Positions 17,002-25,874 of a stretch of 64,000 bases of DNA are shown here, in pieces. Made by a program: the position numbers and the translations under genes. The DNA is from JBBQWT01 sp038210375 (lineage in GTDB: Bacteria; Acidobacteriota; Terriglobia; Terriglobales; Acidobacteriaceae), in contig JBBQWT010000018.1 in the NCBI GenBank assembly GCA_038210375.1, positions 5,644-69,643 of the forward strand. Direction: 5' to 3'. Position 1 is the first letter of the stretch. Every line of letters starts with the position of its first letter. The notes below the pieces were generated by a model that did not search any database, had not been told where the DNA came from, and was given only the letters and a program-made list of their open reading frames with translations.

Positions 17002-17161
17002 CAACTTCGACTCTTCCGTTAAAGATCCCTCGCTATCCTCGTGGTTTGACCTTTGATTTTTACCAGCCTTAGACTGGGTGTATTCTTCCGGTTGCCATGC
17101 CCTGACTTATTCTGGCTGTTGATAGAACGTTTTGACGGATTCACATCCCAGGAGACTGCTG

Positions 17162-18034
17162 ATGACCACTGCTTTCACTTCCCCGGCACTTTCTACTTCG
17201 CCTTCCATGTCGCTCGATGAGATGAAGCGGCTTTGCAACCGCTTGCGGATCGAGATTGTAGAGATGATTGGGGCGGCGGGCAGCGGGCATCCGGGGGGCT
17301 CGCTTTCCGAAGTGGAGATGATGGTGGGGCTTTATTTCAGGGTCATGCGCCACGATCCGCAAAACCCTGCATGGCCCGACCGCGATCGTTTCATCCTCTC
17401 CAAAGGGCACGGCTGCCCGGCGCTGTATGCGGCCATGGCGGAGGCAGGCTACCTCGATCCCGGGCAGCTCAATACCCTGCGCAAACTGGGTTCGCCGCTG
17501 CAGGGGCACCCTGATAAGCGCATGATGCCCATCCTCGAGGCCAGCACCGGCTCGCTGGGGCAGGGACTTTCCATCGGCATCGGGATTGCCCTGGCCGCGC
17601 GCATCGACAAGCTCGATCATCACACCTTCGTCATGACCGGAGACGGCGAAACCCAGGAAGGCCAGAACTGGGAAGCCGCCATGTTCGCCTCTTACCACAA
17701 ACTGAATAACCTCACGCTGATCATCGACGATAACCACATGCAGCTCGACGGGTTTACCAAAGACATTCTGGACCTGGCGCCGCTCGGCGATAAATTTCGC
17801 AGCTTTGGCTGGCATACCCTGGAGATCGACGGCAACAAGCTGGAAGAAGTCATTCCCGCGTTGGAAGAGGCGCGCGCGGGAAATGCCGATAAACCCTGCT
17901 GCATTATTTCCAACACCATCAAGGGCAAGGGCGTGTCGTTCATGGAAAACAAGGCAGAATGGCATGGGAGCGCTCCCAAGCCGGAACAGGTGGCGGCTGC
18001 GGTCAAGGAATTGAAGGCGAATTACCCTGATTGA
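17162..18034 (+). CDS. transketolase, N-terminal subunit
   Basis: 290-residue thiamine-diphosphate-binding half of a split transketolase. GSGHPGGSLSEVEMM, LSKGHGCPALYAAM and the TPP/Mg motif TGDGETQEGQNWEAAMFASYHKLNNL are present, ending near residue 280. Full-length enzymes are about 630 residues; here the pyrimidine-binding half is encoded by the next gene. ATG 17162 is preceded by CCAGGAG. Split transketolases are common in archaea and some bacteria and act in the pentose phosphate pathway or related C5 supply. Confidence 0.93.
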   Translation: MTTAFTSPALSTSPSMSLDEMKRLCNRLRIEIVEMIGAAGSGHPGGSLSEVEMMVGLYFRVMRHDPQNPAWPDRDRFILSKGHGCPALYAAMAEAGYLDPGQLNTLRKLGSPLQGHPDKRMMPILEASTGSLGQGLSIGIGIALAARIDKLDHHTFVMTGDGETQEGQNWEAAMFASYHKLNNLTLIIDDNHMQLDGFTKDILDLAPLGDKFRSFGWHTLEIDGNKLEEVIPALEEARAGNADKPCCIISNTIKGKGVSFMENKAEWHGSAPKPEQVAAAVKELKANYPD

Positions 18035-18043
18035 GAAGTCAAA

Positions 18044-18162
18044 GGCAGGCTGCGCGTAAGGTCAAAGCGGGTCTTGCGTGTTGATGGTGCGGGCGAAGGG
18101 CGGGCTTGGCGGCTCCTCGGCGGAGACAAAAGGTTCCTCGGCTTCGCTCGGAATGACAATTT
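18044..18162. repeat. dispersed intergenic repeat, copy 1
   Basis: About 119 bases beginning GGCAGGCTGCGCGTAA and ending in GGTTCCTCGGCTTCGCTCGG plus AATGACAATT. The same two ends, in the same order and spacing, occur at 49535-49655, with an inverted copy of the right end at 49321-49360. It fills the gap between the two transketolase halves and creates a false reading frame (RFLGFARNDN). Confidence 0.75.
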
Positions 18163-18205
18163 CAGAGCTGGGATATACCCACTCAAGACCGAAGGGAAAA
18201 CATTC

Positions 18206-19246
18206 ATGGAAGCTAGTGTTGCGGGATCTGCGCCGGCTGTGAAATCTGAAGCCACTTCTTCTGAAGGCAAGCCTGCGGACAAAAAGAAGTTTTCGCTTCC
18301 CATGGGCATCGCCACCCGGGAGGCCTACGGGCAGGCGCTGGCTGAGCTGGGCGCGGTGAACCCCCAGGTGATGGCGCTGGATGCTGACCTGGCGAAATCG
18401 ACGTTCAGCGTTACCTTCGCCAAAAAATTTCCCGACCGTTTTTTTACCTGCGGCATCGCCGAGGCCAATATGGTGGGTATTGCCGCCGGGCTGGCGCTGG
18501 CGGGCAAGATTCCCTTCGCCTCCTCATTCGCGGTCTTCCTAATGGACAAAGGTTACGACCAGTTGCGGATGGCCGTGGCTTATCCCGGGGTCAACGCCAA
18601 GTTTTGCGGGTCGCACAGCGGCATTTCCATTGGCGAAGACGGCCCCAGCCAGATGTCGGTGGAAGACATCGCGCTGGCGTGCGGGCTGGCCGGCTTCATC
18701 GTGTTGGTTCCTTCCGACGAGTTCTGCACCCGCGCCCTGGTGCATCGCATGGCGGAACACGTGGGCCCCGCCTATATGCGAACCGGCCGTCCCAAGGCCC
18801 CAATCATTTACGGACCAGATGACATCTTTGAAATCGGCAAGGCCAAGATCCATCCTTCACCGGGCGGTGGAAAAGATGATGTGGCCATCGTGGCTTGCGG
18901 ATTTGAAATGGGATACGCGCTGGAAGCGCAATCGCTGTTGCACGATGAAGGCATTGCGGTGCGGGTGCTGGACATGCACACCATCAAGCCCATCGATGAG
19001 GACGCCATCGGAACCGCGGCCCGCGAATGCGGCGCGATCGTTTCCGTGGAAGAACATCTGCTCGACGGCGGCCTGGGCTCGCAAGTGGCCCGCGCGGTGG
19101 CGCTCACTCATCCCGTTCCCATGGAGTTTGTGGGCATCAACAACACTTATGCCGAGTCGGGAACGCCCGATGAGCTAATGGAGAAGTACGGGCTTACCAC
19201 TCCATACATCGTCAAAGCGGTGCGGGCGGTGTTGCAGCGGAAGTAA
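18206..19246 (+). CDS. transketolase, C-terminal subunit
   Basis: 346-residue pyrimidine-binding and C-terminal half of the split transketolase. TREAYGQALAELGAVNPQVMALDADLAKST starts the domain; RFFTCGIAEANMVGIAAGLAL holds the glutamate that activates the cofactor; SHSGISIGEDGPSQMSVEDIAL is also typical. The C-terminal Rossmann-like domain contains DVAIVACGFEMGYALEA and EEHLLDGGLGS. ATG 18206 was chosen because the upstream frame to 18074 is repeat DNA. The gap to the N-terminal subunit is 171 bases, longer than usual for a subunit pair, because of the repeat. Confidence 0.92.
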   Translation: MEASVAGSAPAVKSEATSSEGKPADKKKFSLPMGIATREAYGQALAELGAVNPQVMALDADLAKSTFSVTFAKKFPDRFFTCGIAEANMVGIAAGLALAGKIPFASSFAVFLMDKGYDQLRMAVAYPGVNAKFCGSHSGISIGEDGPSQMSVEDIALACGLAGFIVLVPSDEFCTRALVHRMAEHVGPAYMRTGRPKAPIIYGPDDIFEIGKAKIHPSPGGGKDDVAIVACGFEMGYALEAQSLLHDEGIAVRVLDMHTIKPIDEDAIGTAARECGAIVSVEEHLLDGGLGSQVARAVALTHPVPMEFVGINNTYAESGTPDELMEKYGLTTPYIVKAVRAVLQRK

Positions 19247-19333
19247 CAATTCCATACCGCGCTTCGATCGCTTACTGCTCATTTATAAGTGCTGAAATTT
19301 TTCGCGGAAGAGCGAAATCAAGCGTGAAGCCGC

Positions 19334-20737
19334 TTAATCCAGTTCCCGCAGTTCCGGCCGGGTGCAGTACGTCAAAGTGAGCGCAATCAGGGCCATGCTG
19401 GCCATGCCCGCGATGGCGGTCGGCGTTCTGATCAGGTTGGCCAGCGCCCCGCTGACCAGACTTCCCACTGGCGCCAGGCCGAGGAATGCCACCCCGTAGA
19501 TGCTCATCACCCTTCCCCGCATTTGGTTTGTGGTCAGTTCCTGCAGCAAGGTGTTGATGGTGGCCACCATCATGATCATCAGGTATCCCGCTGCCACCTG
19601 GGTTACGGCCGAGACCCAGAATTTGCGGGAAAGGCTGAAAATGATGATGGCGCAGAAAAATGCTGTGCCGGAGATGGCCACGAATTTCCCGCGATTGCGC
19701 ACCTTCCCGGTGTAGGCGATGGTGGCCGCGCCCAGGAACGCTCCCAGGCCCGAACACGCCATCAAGTAGCCCAGGCCGCGCTCGCCGGAATGCAGGATGT
19801 CCCGGGCGAAGTAGGGCACAAACGACATGTAGGGAATGGCGAACAGGCTGGCGATGCAGATCACCAGCACCAGGATCCTGATGATGGCGTTGGCCGGGTC
19901 AAAAAAAACAAAATTAAATCCTTCCTGGAACCGCTTCCACAGGCCGCCTTCCGGAGGCGCGTTGCGGGTGGGAAAGTTGATGCGGGTCAGGGCAAACAGC
20001 ACCGCGATAAAACTGATGCCGTTAAGAAAGAAGTTGCCGGTCACCCCGATCCACGCCATGGCCAAGCCTCCGAGGGTGGGGCCCAGGACGCGCGAGAGAT
20101 TGAATTGTGCGGAGTTGATGGCGACCGCGTTGGTCAGGTCCTCGGGGGGAATGAGCTGCGGCACCAGCGCCTGGTAGCTGGGCATGTTGAGCGCCTGGGC
20201 CACGCCGTTGAGGAACGCCAGAGCGATGATCTGGTGCACGGTGATGATTTTGAAATATGACAATCCCGCGAGCACGAAGGCAAAGATCATCATGGCGGAT
20301 TGGGTCACCATGATGAGCCTGCGTTTATCCACCTGGTCGGCAATGACCCCGCCCAGCAGCGCGAAGATCAGCATGGGGATAGCGGCGGCGAAGCTTACTA
20401 CTCCCAGCCACAAGGGTGAATTGGTCAGCTCAAGCACCAGCCAGCCCTGGGCAATGGCCTGCATCCAGGTGCCGATGTTGGAGAGGAAGTTGCCAATCCA
20501 GAAATTGCGAAAGTTACGGTGCCGTAGCGCGCGCAGCATGCGAGGCATTCCGTGGGCAGGTGGAGCGGAGGCTGCGGCCACCGCCTGGTGCTCGGCCGAG
20601 CCCGCTGCGTCGGTCCCAGTGAAACCCGGGAAATCATCCGCCACCACTCCCTTTTCGAGAGAGGCTGGGTCGGAGCGAACCGCGTCCTCGAAAACTTCGA
20701 GTTGCTCAAACTTTGAGGATGGCTCCGGTAGCTCCAT
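19334..20737 (-). CDS. MFS exporter, EntS/MFS_3-like
   Basis: Major facilitator protein of about 467 residues with twelve predicted membrane segments after a 75-residue cytosolic N-terminus. Features include FRNFWIGNFLSNIGTWMQ, GGVIADQVDKRRLIM (the loop 2-3 motif A) and LMACSGLGAFLGAATIAY in the second half. This is the group that includes EntS (enterobactin export) and macrolide exporters; substrate unknown. ATG 20737 is used because the extra 13 residues upstream look unstructured. It is divergent from the M28 peptidase gene. Confidence 0.85.
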   Translation of the reverse strand: MELPEPSSKFEQLEVFEDAVRSDPASLEKGVVADDFPGFTGTDAAGSAEHQAVAAASAPPAHGMPRMLRALRHRNFRNFWIGNFLSNIGTWMQAIAQGWLVLELTNSPLWLGVVSFAAAIPMLIFALLGGVIADQVDKRRLIMVTQSAMMIFAFVLAGLSYFKIITVHQIIALAFLNGVAQALNMPSYQALVPQLIPPEDLTNAVAINSAQFNLSRVLGPTLGGLAMAWIGVTGNFFLNGISFIAVLFALTRINFPTRNAPPEGGLWKRFQEGFNFVFFDPANAIIRILVLVICIASLFAIPYMSFVPYFARDILHSGERGLGYLMACSGLGAFLGAATIAYTGKVRNRGKFVAISGTAFFCAIIIFSLSRKFWVSAVTQVAAGYLMIMMVATINTLLQELTTNQMRGRVMSIYGVAFLGLAPVGSLVSGALANLIRTPTAIAGMASMALIALTLTYCTRPELRELD

Positions 20738-20801
20738 GAGGGGGTTATACCTAGTGTAAGCTGTTCCAGCACCCAACTCTTCACCCGTGGTTCATAGGGA
20801 G

Positions 20802-23042
20802 ATGGTTTTGAAATCTAAATCACGAATTTTCGTAGGCCCGGCCCTGGCGCTGGGCTGTTTTCTGGCAATTGCGATCGGTTCTTCGGCGGCCCAGTCTTCG
20901 GCACCCCGGCCTTCTTCTGTGAGAAGCTCTCAGCCGAAAACTGCCCTGCACAATATTTCTTCGCCCCTCGGGTTCCGCGATTTCGCGCCTCAGGCTGCGA
21001 TTGATGCGCGTTTCATGGCGGTTCCCGACCCTCGTCTGGCCGAGGAACACCTGCGCATCCTCACCGCCGAGCCGCACATCGCCGGCTCTGTCGAGGACAA
21101 GAAGACGGCTGACTATGTCGCGGAGAAATTTCGCGCCGCCGGGCTGGATACCAAAATTGTCGAGTACAAGATCTGGATGAACCTGCCGGGAGAGATCAGC
21201 GTCGATGCCACCGCTCCGGCGGGTTTGAAAATGCATGGCCCTTCGCCGGAACGCGTCTCCGACGATCCCTTTCAGAATGATCCACGGGTCACCCCGGGTT
21301 TTAACGGATACTCGCCTTCCGGAGATGTTGAAGGAGAAGTGGTTTACGCCAATTATGGCCGGCCGGAAGACTTGCGTAAGCTGGAGAGCATGGGCGTCAA
21401 CCTTCGCGGCAAGATCGTTCTGGTGCGCTACGGCAACAATTTTCGCGGAGTAAAGACGTTTGTCGCCCAGGAACACGGCGCGGCCGGTGTCCTGATCTAT
21501 TCCGATCCCATCGATGACGGCTATTTCAAGGGCGACGTGTATCCCAAAGGCCCGTGGCGGCCGGAAAGCGCGGTGCAGCGCGGCTCCATCGGCTTCATGT
21601 TCAAGTATCCCGGGGATCCGACCACGCCGGGCTTCGCGTCGGTCGCCACGCTCGATCCTAAAAAGCGCATTTCACCAGCGCAGGCGGCGTCACTGGCCAC
21701 TGTGCCGACCACGCCGCTTTCTTACGGCGACGCCAGTCCGCTGCTGGCCAGGCTGGGCGGCCCCGCATCCCCGCGCGAGTGGCAGGGCGCGCTTCCCTTC
21801 ACCTACCACGTCGGGCCAGGCCCGGTGCGGGTGAAGATCCATCTCAAGCAGGATTATGCATACCGCACTATATGGGATGTCATCGGCACGATTCCAGGAA
21901 CGGATTTCCCCGACCAGGTAGTGGTCGGCGGCAACCATCGTGATGCCTGGGTATACGGCGCGGTCGATCCCAACAGCGGCACCGCCGCCATGCTGGAGGC
22001 TGTGCATGGCCTGGGAGAGTTGCTGAAATCCGGCTGGAAGCCCAGGCGCACCATCATCATTGGCAGCTGGGACGCGGAAGAAGAAGGACTGATCGGCAGC
22101 ACCGAGTGGGGAGAAGAACACGCCACCGACCTCGAACATGCCACCGCCTACTTCAACATGGATGTGGGAGTAGGCGGGCCGCATTTTGGTTCGTCGGCGG
22201 TCCCCAGCCTGAAGCGCTTCGTGCGCGAGGTTACCCAACAGGTGGCCAGCCCCAAAGGCGGCACCGTGTATGACCAGTGGCGCCGGGAGAGCGATGAGAA
22301 AAAAGAGCGGGCCCGCGACGACGCTTCCACGGGGAGCAATCGCCGAGCGCCCCAGGCCAAGGTGGATGACGACGTTGAGGTCGGCGACCTGGGCAGCGGA
22401 TCGGATTACACCGTCTTCCTGCAGCGCCTGGGCGTGCCGTCCACCGACATCGGCTCAGGCGGTGACTATGGCGTGTACCACTCCGTGTTCGACAACTTTG
22501 CGTGGTTTAAGAAGTTCGGCGATCCCACCTTTGTTTACGAACAGCAGATGGCGCGGGTCTTCGGCATCGAGTTGCTGCACATGGCGAGCGCCGATGTGGT
22601 TCCCTATGACTACGAAACTTATGGCAAGGAGATTACTTCATACCTGGAATCGGCGCAGCGCAGGTCGCAGCACATGGGTGACAAGGCCACGTATGCGGGC
22701 TTGAAATTTGAGCGCGCCCTGGCGGCCGCCCGCAGGTTTACCGCCGCCGGCGTAACCATGGGAACGGCGCAACAAAATGGCGCCAGCGACGCTGTGGCTT
22801 TGAACCGCGCATTGATCGCGGCGGAGCGCGGGTTGCTTTTGCCCGAGGGCTTGCCCAACCGCCCGTGGTTTCGCCATTCGATTTATGCTCCCGGACAATA
22901 CACCGGGTACGCCGCAGTGGTGATTCCCGGAGTGAATGAAGCCCTCGATTCCGGGGATGGAGTGCGCGCCGCCGGGCAACTGGAGAAAGTTGCGCAGGCG
23001 TTGGAGCGGGCGGCTGGGATTATGGAGGGGGCGGCGCACTAG
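20802..23042 (+). CDS. secreted M28 peptidase, glutamate carboxypeptidase II-like
   Basis: About 746 residues. A signal peptide (IFVGPALALGCFLAIAIGSSAA) precedes a PA (protease-associated) domain around residues 150-260 and the zinc peptidase domain: GGNHRDAWVYGAVDPNSGTA, SWDAEEEGLIGSTEW and the distal ligand region DYGVYHSVFDNFAW. A C-terminal transferrin-receptor-like dimerisation domain follows (650-746). It matches the PSMA/NAALADase family, which trims glutamate or other residues from peptides outside the cytoplasm. The start is ATG 20802 or TTG 20808; the AGGGA box is better spaced for the latter. Confidence 0.9.
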   Translation: MVLKSKSRIFVGPALALGCFLAIAIGSSAAQSSAPRPSSVRSSQPKTALHNISSPLGFRDFAPQAAIDARFMAVPDPRLAEEHLRILTAEPHIAGSVEDKKTADYVAEKFRAAGLDTKIVEYKIWMNLPGEISVDATAPAGLKMHGPSPERVSDDPFQNDPRVTPGFNGYSPSGDVEGEVVYANYGRPEDLRKLESMGVNLRGKIVLVRYGNNFRGVKTFVAQEHGAAGVLIYSDPIDDGYFKGDVYPKGPWRPESAVQRGSIGFMFKYPGDPTTPGFASVATLDPKKRISPAQAASLATVPTTPLSYGDASPLLARLGGPASPREWQGALPFTYHVGPGPVRVKIHLKQDYAYRTIWDVIGTIPGTDFPDQVVVGGNHRDAWVYGAVDPNSGTAAMLEAVHGLGELLKSGWKPRRTIIIGSWDAEEEGLIGSTEWGEEHATDLEHATAYFNMDVGVGGPHFGSSAVPSLKRFVREVTQQVASPKGGTVYDQWRRESDEKKERARDDASTGSNRRAPQAKVDDDVEVGDLGSGSDYTVFLQRLGVPSTDIGSGGDYGVYHSVFDNFAWFKKFGDPTFVYEQQMARVFGIELLHMASADVVPYDYETYGKEITSYLESAQRRSQHMGDKATYAGLKFERALAAARRFTAAGVTMGTAQQNGASDAVALNRALIAAERGLLLPEGLPNRPWFRHSIYAPGQYTGYAAVVIPGVNEALDSGDGVRAAGQLEKVAQALERAAGIMEGAAH

Positions 23043-23278
23043 GTTCTCAGCGCATGGGTTTCTATTTCAAGTGATGGCGAAGTTTCTTCTATCCAGCGAA
23101 ATTTCTTGCTGTTCCCGCAGAGATCTGAAGAAGTTGCATCCAGGAATTCCAATAAGCCAAGACCCTCCGCCTTTGTCATCCTGGACCGAGCTTTTGCTTC
23201 TTGTGTTAGCGAATTACCTCGCGTTCTCTTTTGCTTATCCGCCCCCGAGAATTTTTGTTTTCGCCGTTCCCAATGCCC

Positions 23279-24775
23279 TTAGCGCGTAAGAGTTCCAGCC
23301 GGAGCGGGCGCCATTTTGTTCATCAGTTCTGTGTAGTCTGTCTTTTCCAGCCCGTGGACTGTTTTGTTGAACTCGTCCACCTTGGCTGAATAATTCATTG
23401 AGCAAAATTTGGGTCCGCACATTGAACAGAATTTTGCTTCTTTGTAATAGTCATCGGGCAGGGTTTCGTCGTGCATGCTGCGCGCCGTTTCCGGGTCGAG
23501 CGAGATGGCGAACTGCTTTTCCCAGTCGAAGGTATAGCGGGCGTAGCTGATGGCGTTGTCGCGGTCCTGGGCTCCCGGGCGGTGGCGTGCCAGGTCGGCG
23601 GCGTGGGCGGCGATCTTATAGGCGATGATGCCGTCCTTGACATCTTTTTCATTGGGCAGCCCCAAATGTTCCTTGGGGGTCACGTAACAAAGCATAGCGG
23701 CGCCGTGCCAGCCGATCATGGCTGCTCCGATGGCGCTGGTGATGTGGTCGTAGCCGGGAGCGATATCGGTGACCAGCGGGCCCAGGGTGTAGAAGGGCGC
23801 ACCGTCGCACAGTTCGATTTCCTTATCCACCTGCTCTTTGATCTTATCCAGCGGCACGTGTCCGGGTCCTTCGATCATCACCTGCACATCGTGTTTCCAG
23901 GCGCTGCGGGCCAGGTCGCCCAGGGTCTTGAGCTCGGCGAACTGGGCCTGGTCGCTGGCGTCGGCGATGCAGCCGGGGCGCAGCCCGTCCCCTAGAGAAT
24001 AAGAGACGTCGTACTTGGCGAGCACCTTGGTGATCTCATCGAAGCGCTCGTAAAGAAAATTCTGGCGGTGATGGTGGGCCATCCACTGGGCGAGAATCGC
24101 GCCGCCGCGGCTGACGATGCCGGTGATTCGCTTGGCCACCAGGGGCAGGTATTCGATCAGTACGCCGGCGTGGATGGTCATGTAATCCACTCCCTGCTCG
24201 GCCTGCTCTTCGATGACCTCTAGCATGACGTTGAAGTTGAGGTCTTCGATGCGCTTCACCCGGGAGATCGCCTCGTAAATCGGCACGGTGCCGATGGGGA
24301 CCGGCGAATGGCGCAGGATGGCTTCACGAATGTTATGAATATCGCCGCCGGTGGAGAGGTCCATCACCGTATCGGCGCCATAGTGGACGGCGGTGTGCAG
24401 TTTCTTCAGCTCTTCTTCCACTTCGGAGGTCACCGCCGAATTGCCGATGTTGGCGTTGATCTTGCACAGGGATTCCACACCGATGGCCATGGGCTCAAGC
24501 TCGGGATGATTGATGTTGGCGGGAATGATCATCCGGCCCGCAGCCACCTCGGAGCGGATCAGCTCGGCCGATATCTTTTCTTTGAGCGCGATGTATTCCA
24601 TCTCTTCGGTGACCTGGCCGAGGCGGGCATAGTGCATCTGCGAAAAATTGCCGTCGCCGCTGGCCTGGGCGCGCTGGCGGCGCTGGTTAATCCATTCAGC
24701 GCGCGGCTGGGGGACTTCCGCCTGCGCTACGCTGGCGTGGGGAACGCTGCCATTACCATTCTGTTCAACTGACAT
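23279..24775 (-). CDS. thiC: phosphomethylpyrimidine synthase ThiC
   Basis: Radical SAM enzyme making the thiamine pyrimidine HMP-P from AIR. The 498-residue protein has the family core: NINHPELEPMAIG, DLSTGGDIHNIREAILRHSPVPIGTVPIYEA, MIEGPGHVPLDKI and the C-terminal cluster motif CSMCGPKFCSM (CxxCxxxxC), followed by the usual short tail. ATG 24775 has AAAAGG upstream; the frame upstream to 24925 has no family match. The 170-base leader was read for a TPP riboswitch; the CUGAGA/ACCCUUUGA pattern was not found. Confidence 0.95.
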   Translation of the reverse strand: MSVEQNGNGSVPHASVAQAEVPQPRAEWINQRRQRAQASGDGNFSQMHYARLGQVTEEMEYIALKEKISAELIRSEVAAGRMIIPANINHPELEPMAIGVESLCKINANIGNSAVTSEVEEELKKLHTAVHYGADTVMDLSTGGDIHNIREAILRHSPVPIGTVPIYEAISRVKRIEDLNFNVMLEVIEEQAEQGVDYMTIHAGVLIEYLPLVAKRITGIVSRGGAILAQWMAHHHRQNFLYERFDEITKVLAKYDVSYSLGDGLRPGCIADASDQAQFAELKTLGDLARSAWKHDVQVMIEGPGHVPLDKIKEQVDKEIELCDGAPFYTLGPLVTDIAPGYDHITSAIGAAMIGWHGAAMLCYVTPKEHLGLPNEKDVKDGIIAYKIAAHAADLARHRPGAQDRDNAISYARYTFDWEKQFAISLDPETARSMHDETLPDDYYKEAKFCSMCGPKFCSMNYSAKVDEFNKTVHGLEKTDYTELMNKMAPAPAGTLTR

Positions 24776-24947
24776 GAGTGCACCTTTTCTCTCGAAACTT
24801 GAAGGAATTATACGCCGTGCGGGGATTTGGATTTCCGGGTTTAGGGCGCTTCCGCACCCAGAAACCCAACCGGGAAATTGCAATGAACCAGCCCACAACT
24901 CATAAACTCCCCGCGATGGGAACATTTATGAAACCGCCCATGGGTGC

Positions 24948-25586
24948 TTAAGAGCCCGCGCTGGCTGAGCGCAGCCGGACGATCTCAAACTTCGTTCCAA
25001 GCAAAGCGGTTTCCAGCCACCGCGGAATCTCGGTGGCGACAGCGGTGGCCCGGCCCTTGCGGAAGCTCACCAGCAGCCTGATGTTTCCGCCGGTCTCGGA
25101 GTTGTCGTAGATGCGCACGACTTCGATTCCGCTTTGGGAAAAATCAAGGGCGGCGAGCAGGTTCTGCATGCTCTGTTCGAAAATCTCCCGCACCATTCGC
25201 TCGGGGGGGGCGTGCCCTCCGCGATACCAGCGCTCGATGATCCGCCGCATGCTTTCTTCCACGCTGCCCGCGGAGACAAAGTACATCGCAGTCCAAAAGC
25301 CATATTCCTGGGCGACCCGGGTATGCGCGAAGGTGATGGGGCTGCGCAGCGTGGTCTCGAGTGCAAGGCTCTTGCGCAGCGCAATGTGGTCGATGATCCA
25401 CCGGTCGAAAGCGGCGGCCGCGTTCGTGCGCACCTGCCGGGAAATTTTCCGGGGGGAAGCGGGCTTCAATTCCGCCGCCCGGTAGTCGGGGTTGAAGGAA
25501 TCAACTCCAAAAGCGGCAAGCGGAAGCCGGCTGCTTTTGCCGCTGCCGGAAGGCCCGGCTACGATGACCATGCGAGGGCGATCCAC
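24948..25586 (-). CDS. zeta-toxin-like P-loop kinase
   Basis: 212 residues. Walker A is VAGPSGSGKSS at the N-terminus; FNPDYRAAELKPAS and the substrate motif KSLALETTLRSP match zeta toxin/UMP-N-acetylglucosamine kinase relatives, in which the ETTL segment and following arginine handle the sugar nucleotide. The C-terminal half predicts the lid (MRRIIERWYRGGHAPP) and a final helix. It starts three bases after the stop of a small acidic protein, so the pair is a possible toxin-antitoxin system. A housekeeping kinase role is equally possible for chromosomal members. Confidence 0.72.
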   Translation of the reverse strand: MDRPRMVIVAGPSGSGKSSRLPLAAFGVDSFNPDYRAAELKPASPRKISRQVRTNAAAAFDRWIIDHIALRKSLALETTLRSPITFAHTRVAQEYGFWTAMYFVSAGSVEESMRRIIERWYRGGHAPPERMVREIFEQSMQNLLAALDFSQSGIEVVRIYDNSETGGNIRLLVSFRKGRATAVATEIPRWLETALLGTKFEIVRLRSASAGS

Positions 25587-25589
25587 CAG

Positions 25590-25808
25590 TTAGCCCCCGA
25601 GGTCGGCGCCGTCGTCGTCGCGCATGTCGGGGGGGAGATCGGCCTTCAGGAGGCGCCCCTGGTCGTCGATGATCCCCAGGCGCAGTGATTCATCACGCTG
25701 GGAACGGTAGAGTTTGTTGCCTTCCACCAGGACGTGGCTGGTGAACGCGTCCAGCTCGTGATCGTTATCCACATCGATGGATTCGATGGTTAAAGGTTTG
25801 TCTGCCAT
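25590..25808 (-). CDS. small acidic protein upstream of the zeta-like kinase
   Basis: 72 residues beginning MADKPLTIESIDVDNDHELDAF, with VEGNKLYRSQRDESLRLGIIDDQGRLLKADLPPD. Strongly acidic, no membrane segment, no family recognised. It is not like the epsilon antitoxin (three-helix, about 90 residues) by eye. ATG 25808 is used; a longer frame begins at 25859. It lies three bases before the kinase gene and just downstream of lepA, all on the same strand, so the three may be one transcript. Confidence 0.6.
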   Translation of the reverse strand: MADKPLTIESIDVDNDHELDAFTSHVLVEGNKLYRSQRDESLRLGIIDDQGRLLKADLPPDMRDDDGADLGG

Positions 25809-25874
25809 TTGGTCCTGAATTATATGTGACGGTGCGAAGCGTGCTTGCGGAAATCCCAATTTCGCGCGACGAGC

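Noticed and set aside
24776..24960. Possible TPP riboswitch before thiC
   Set aside because: The conserved CUGAGA and ACCCUUUGA elements could not be found in the leader.
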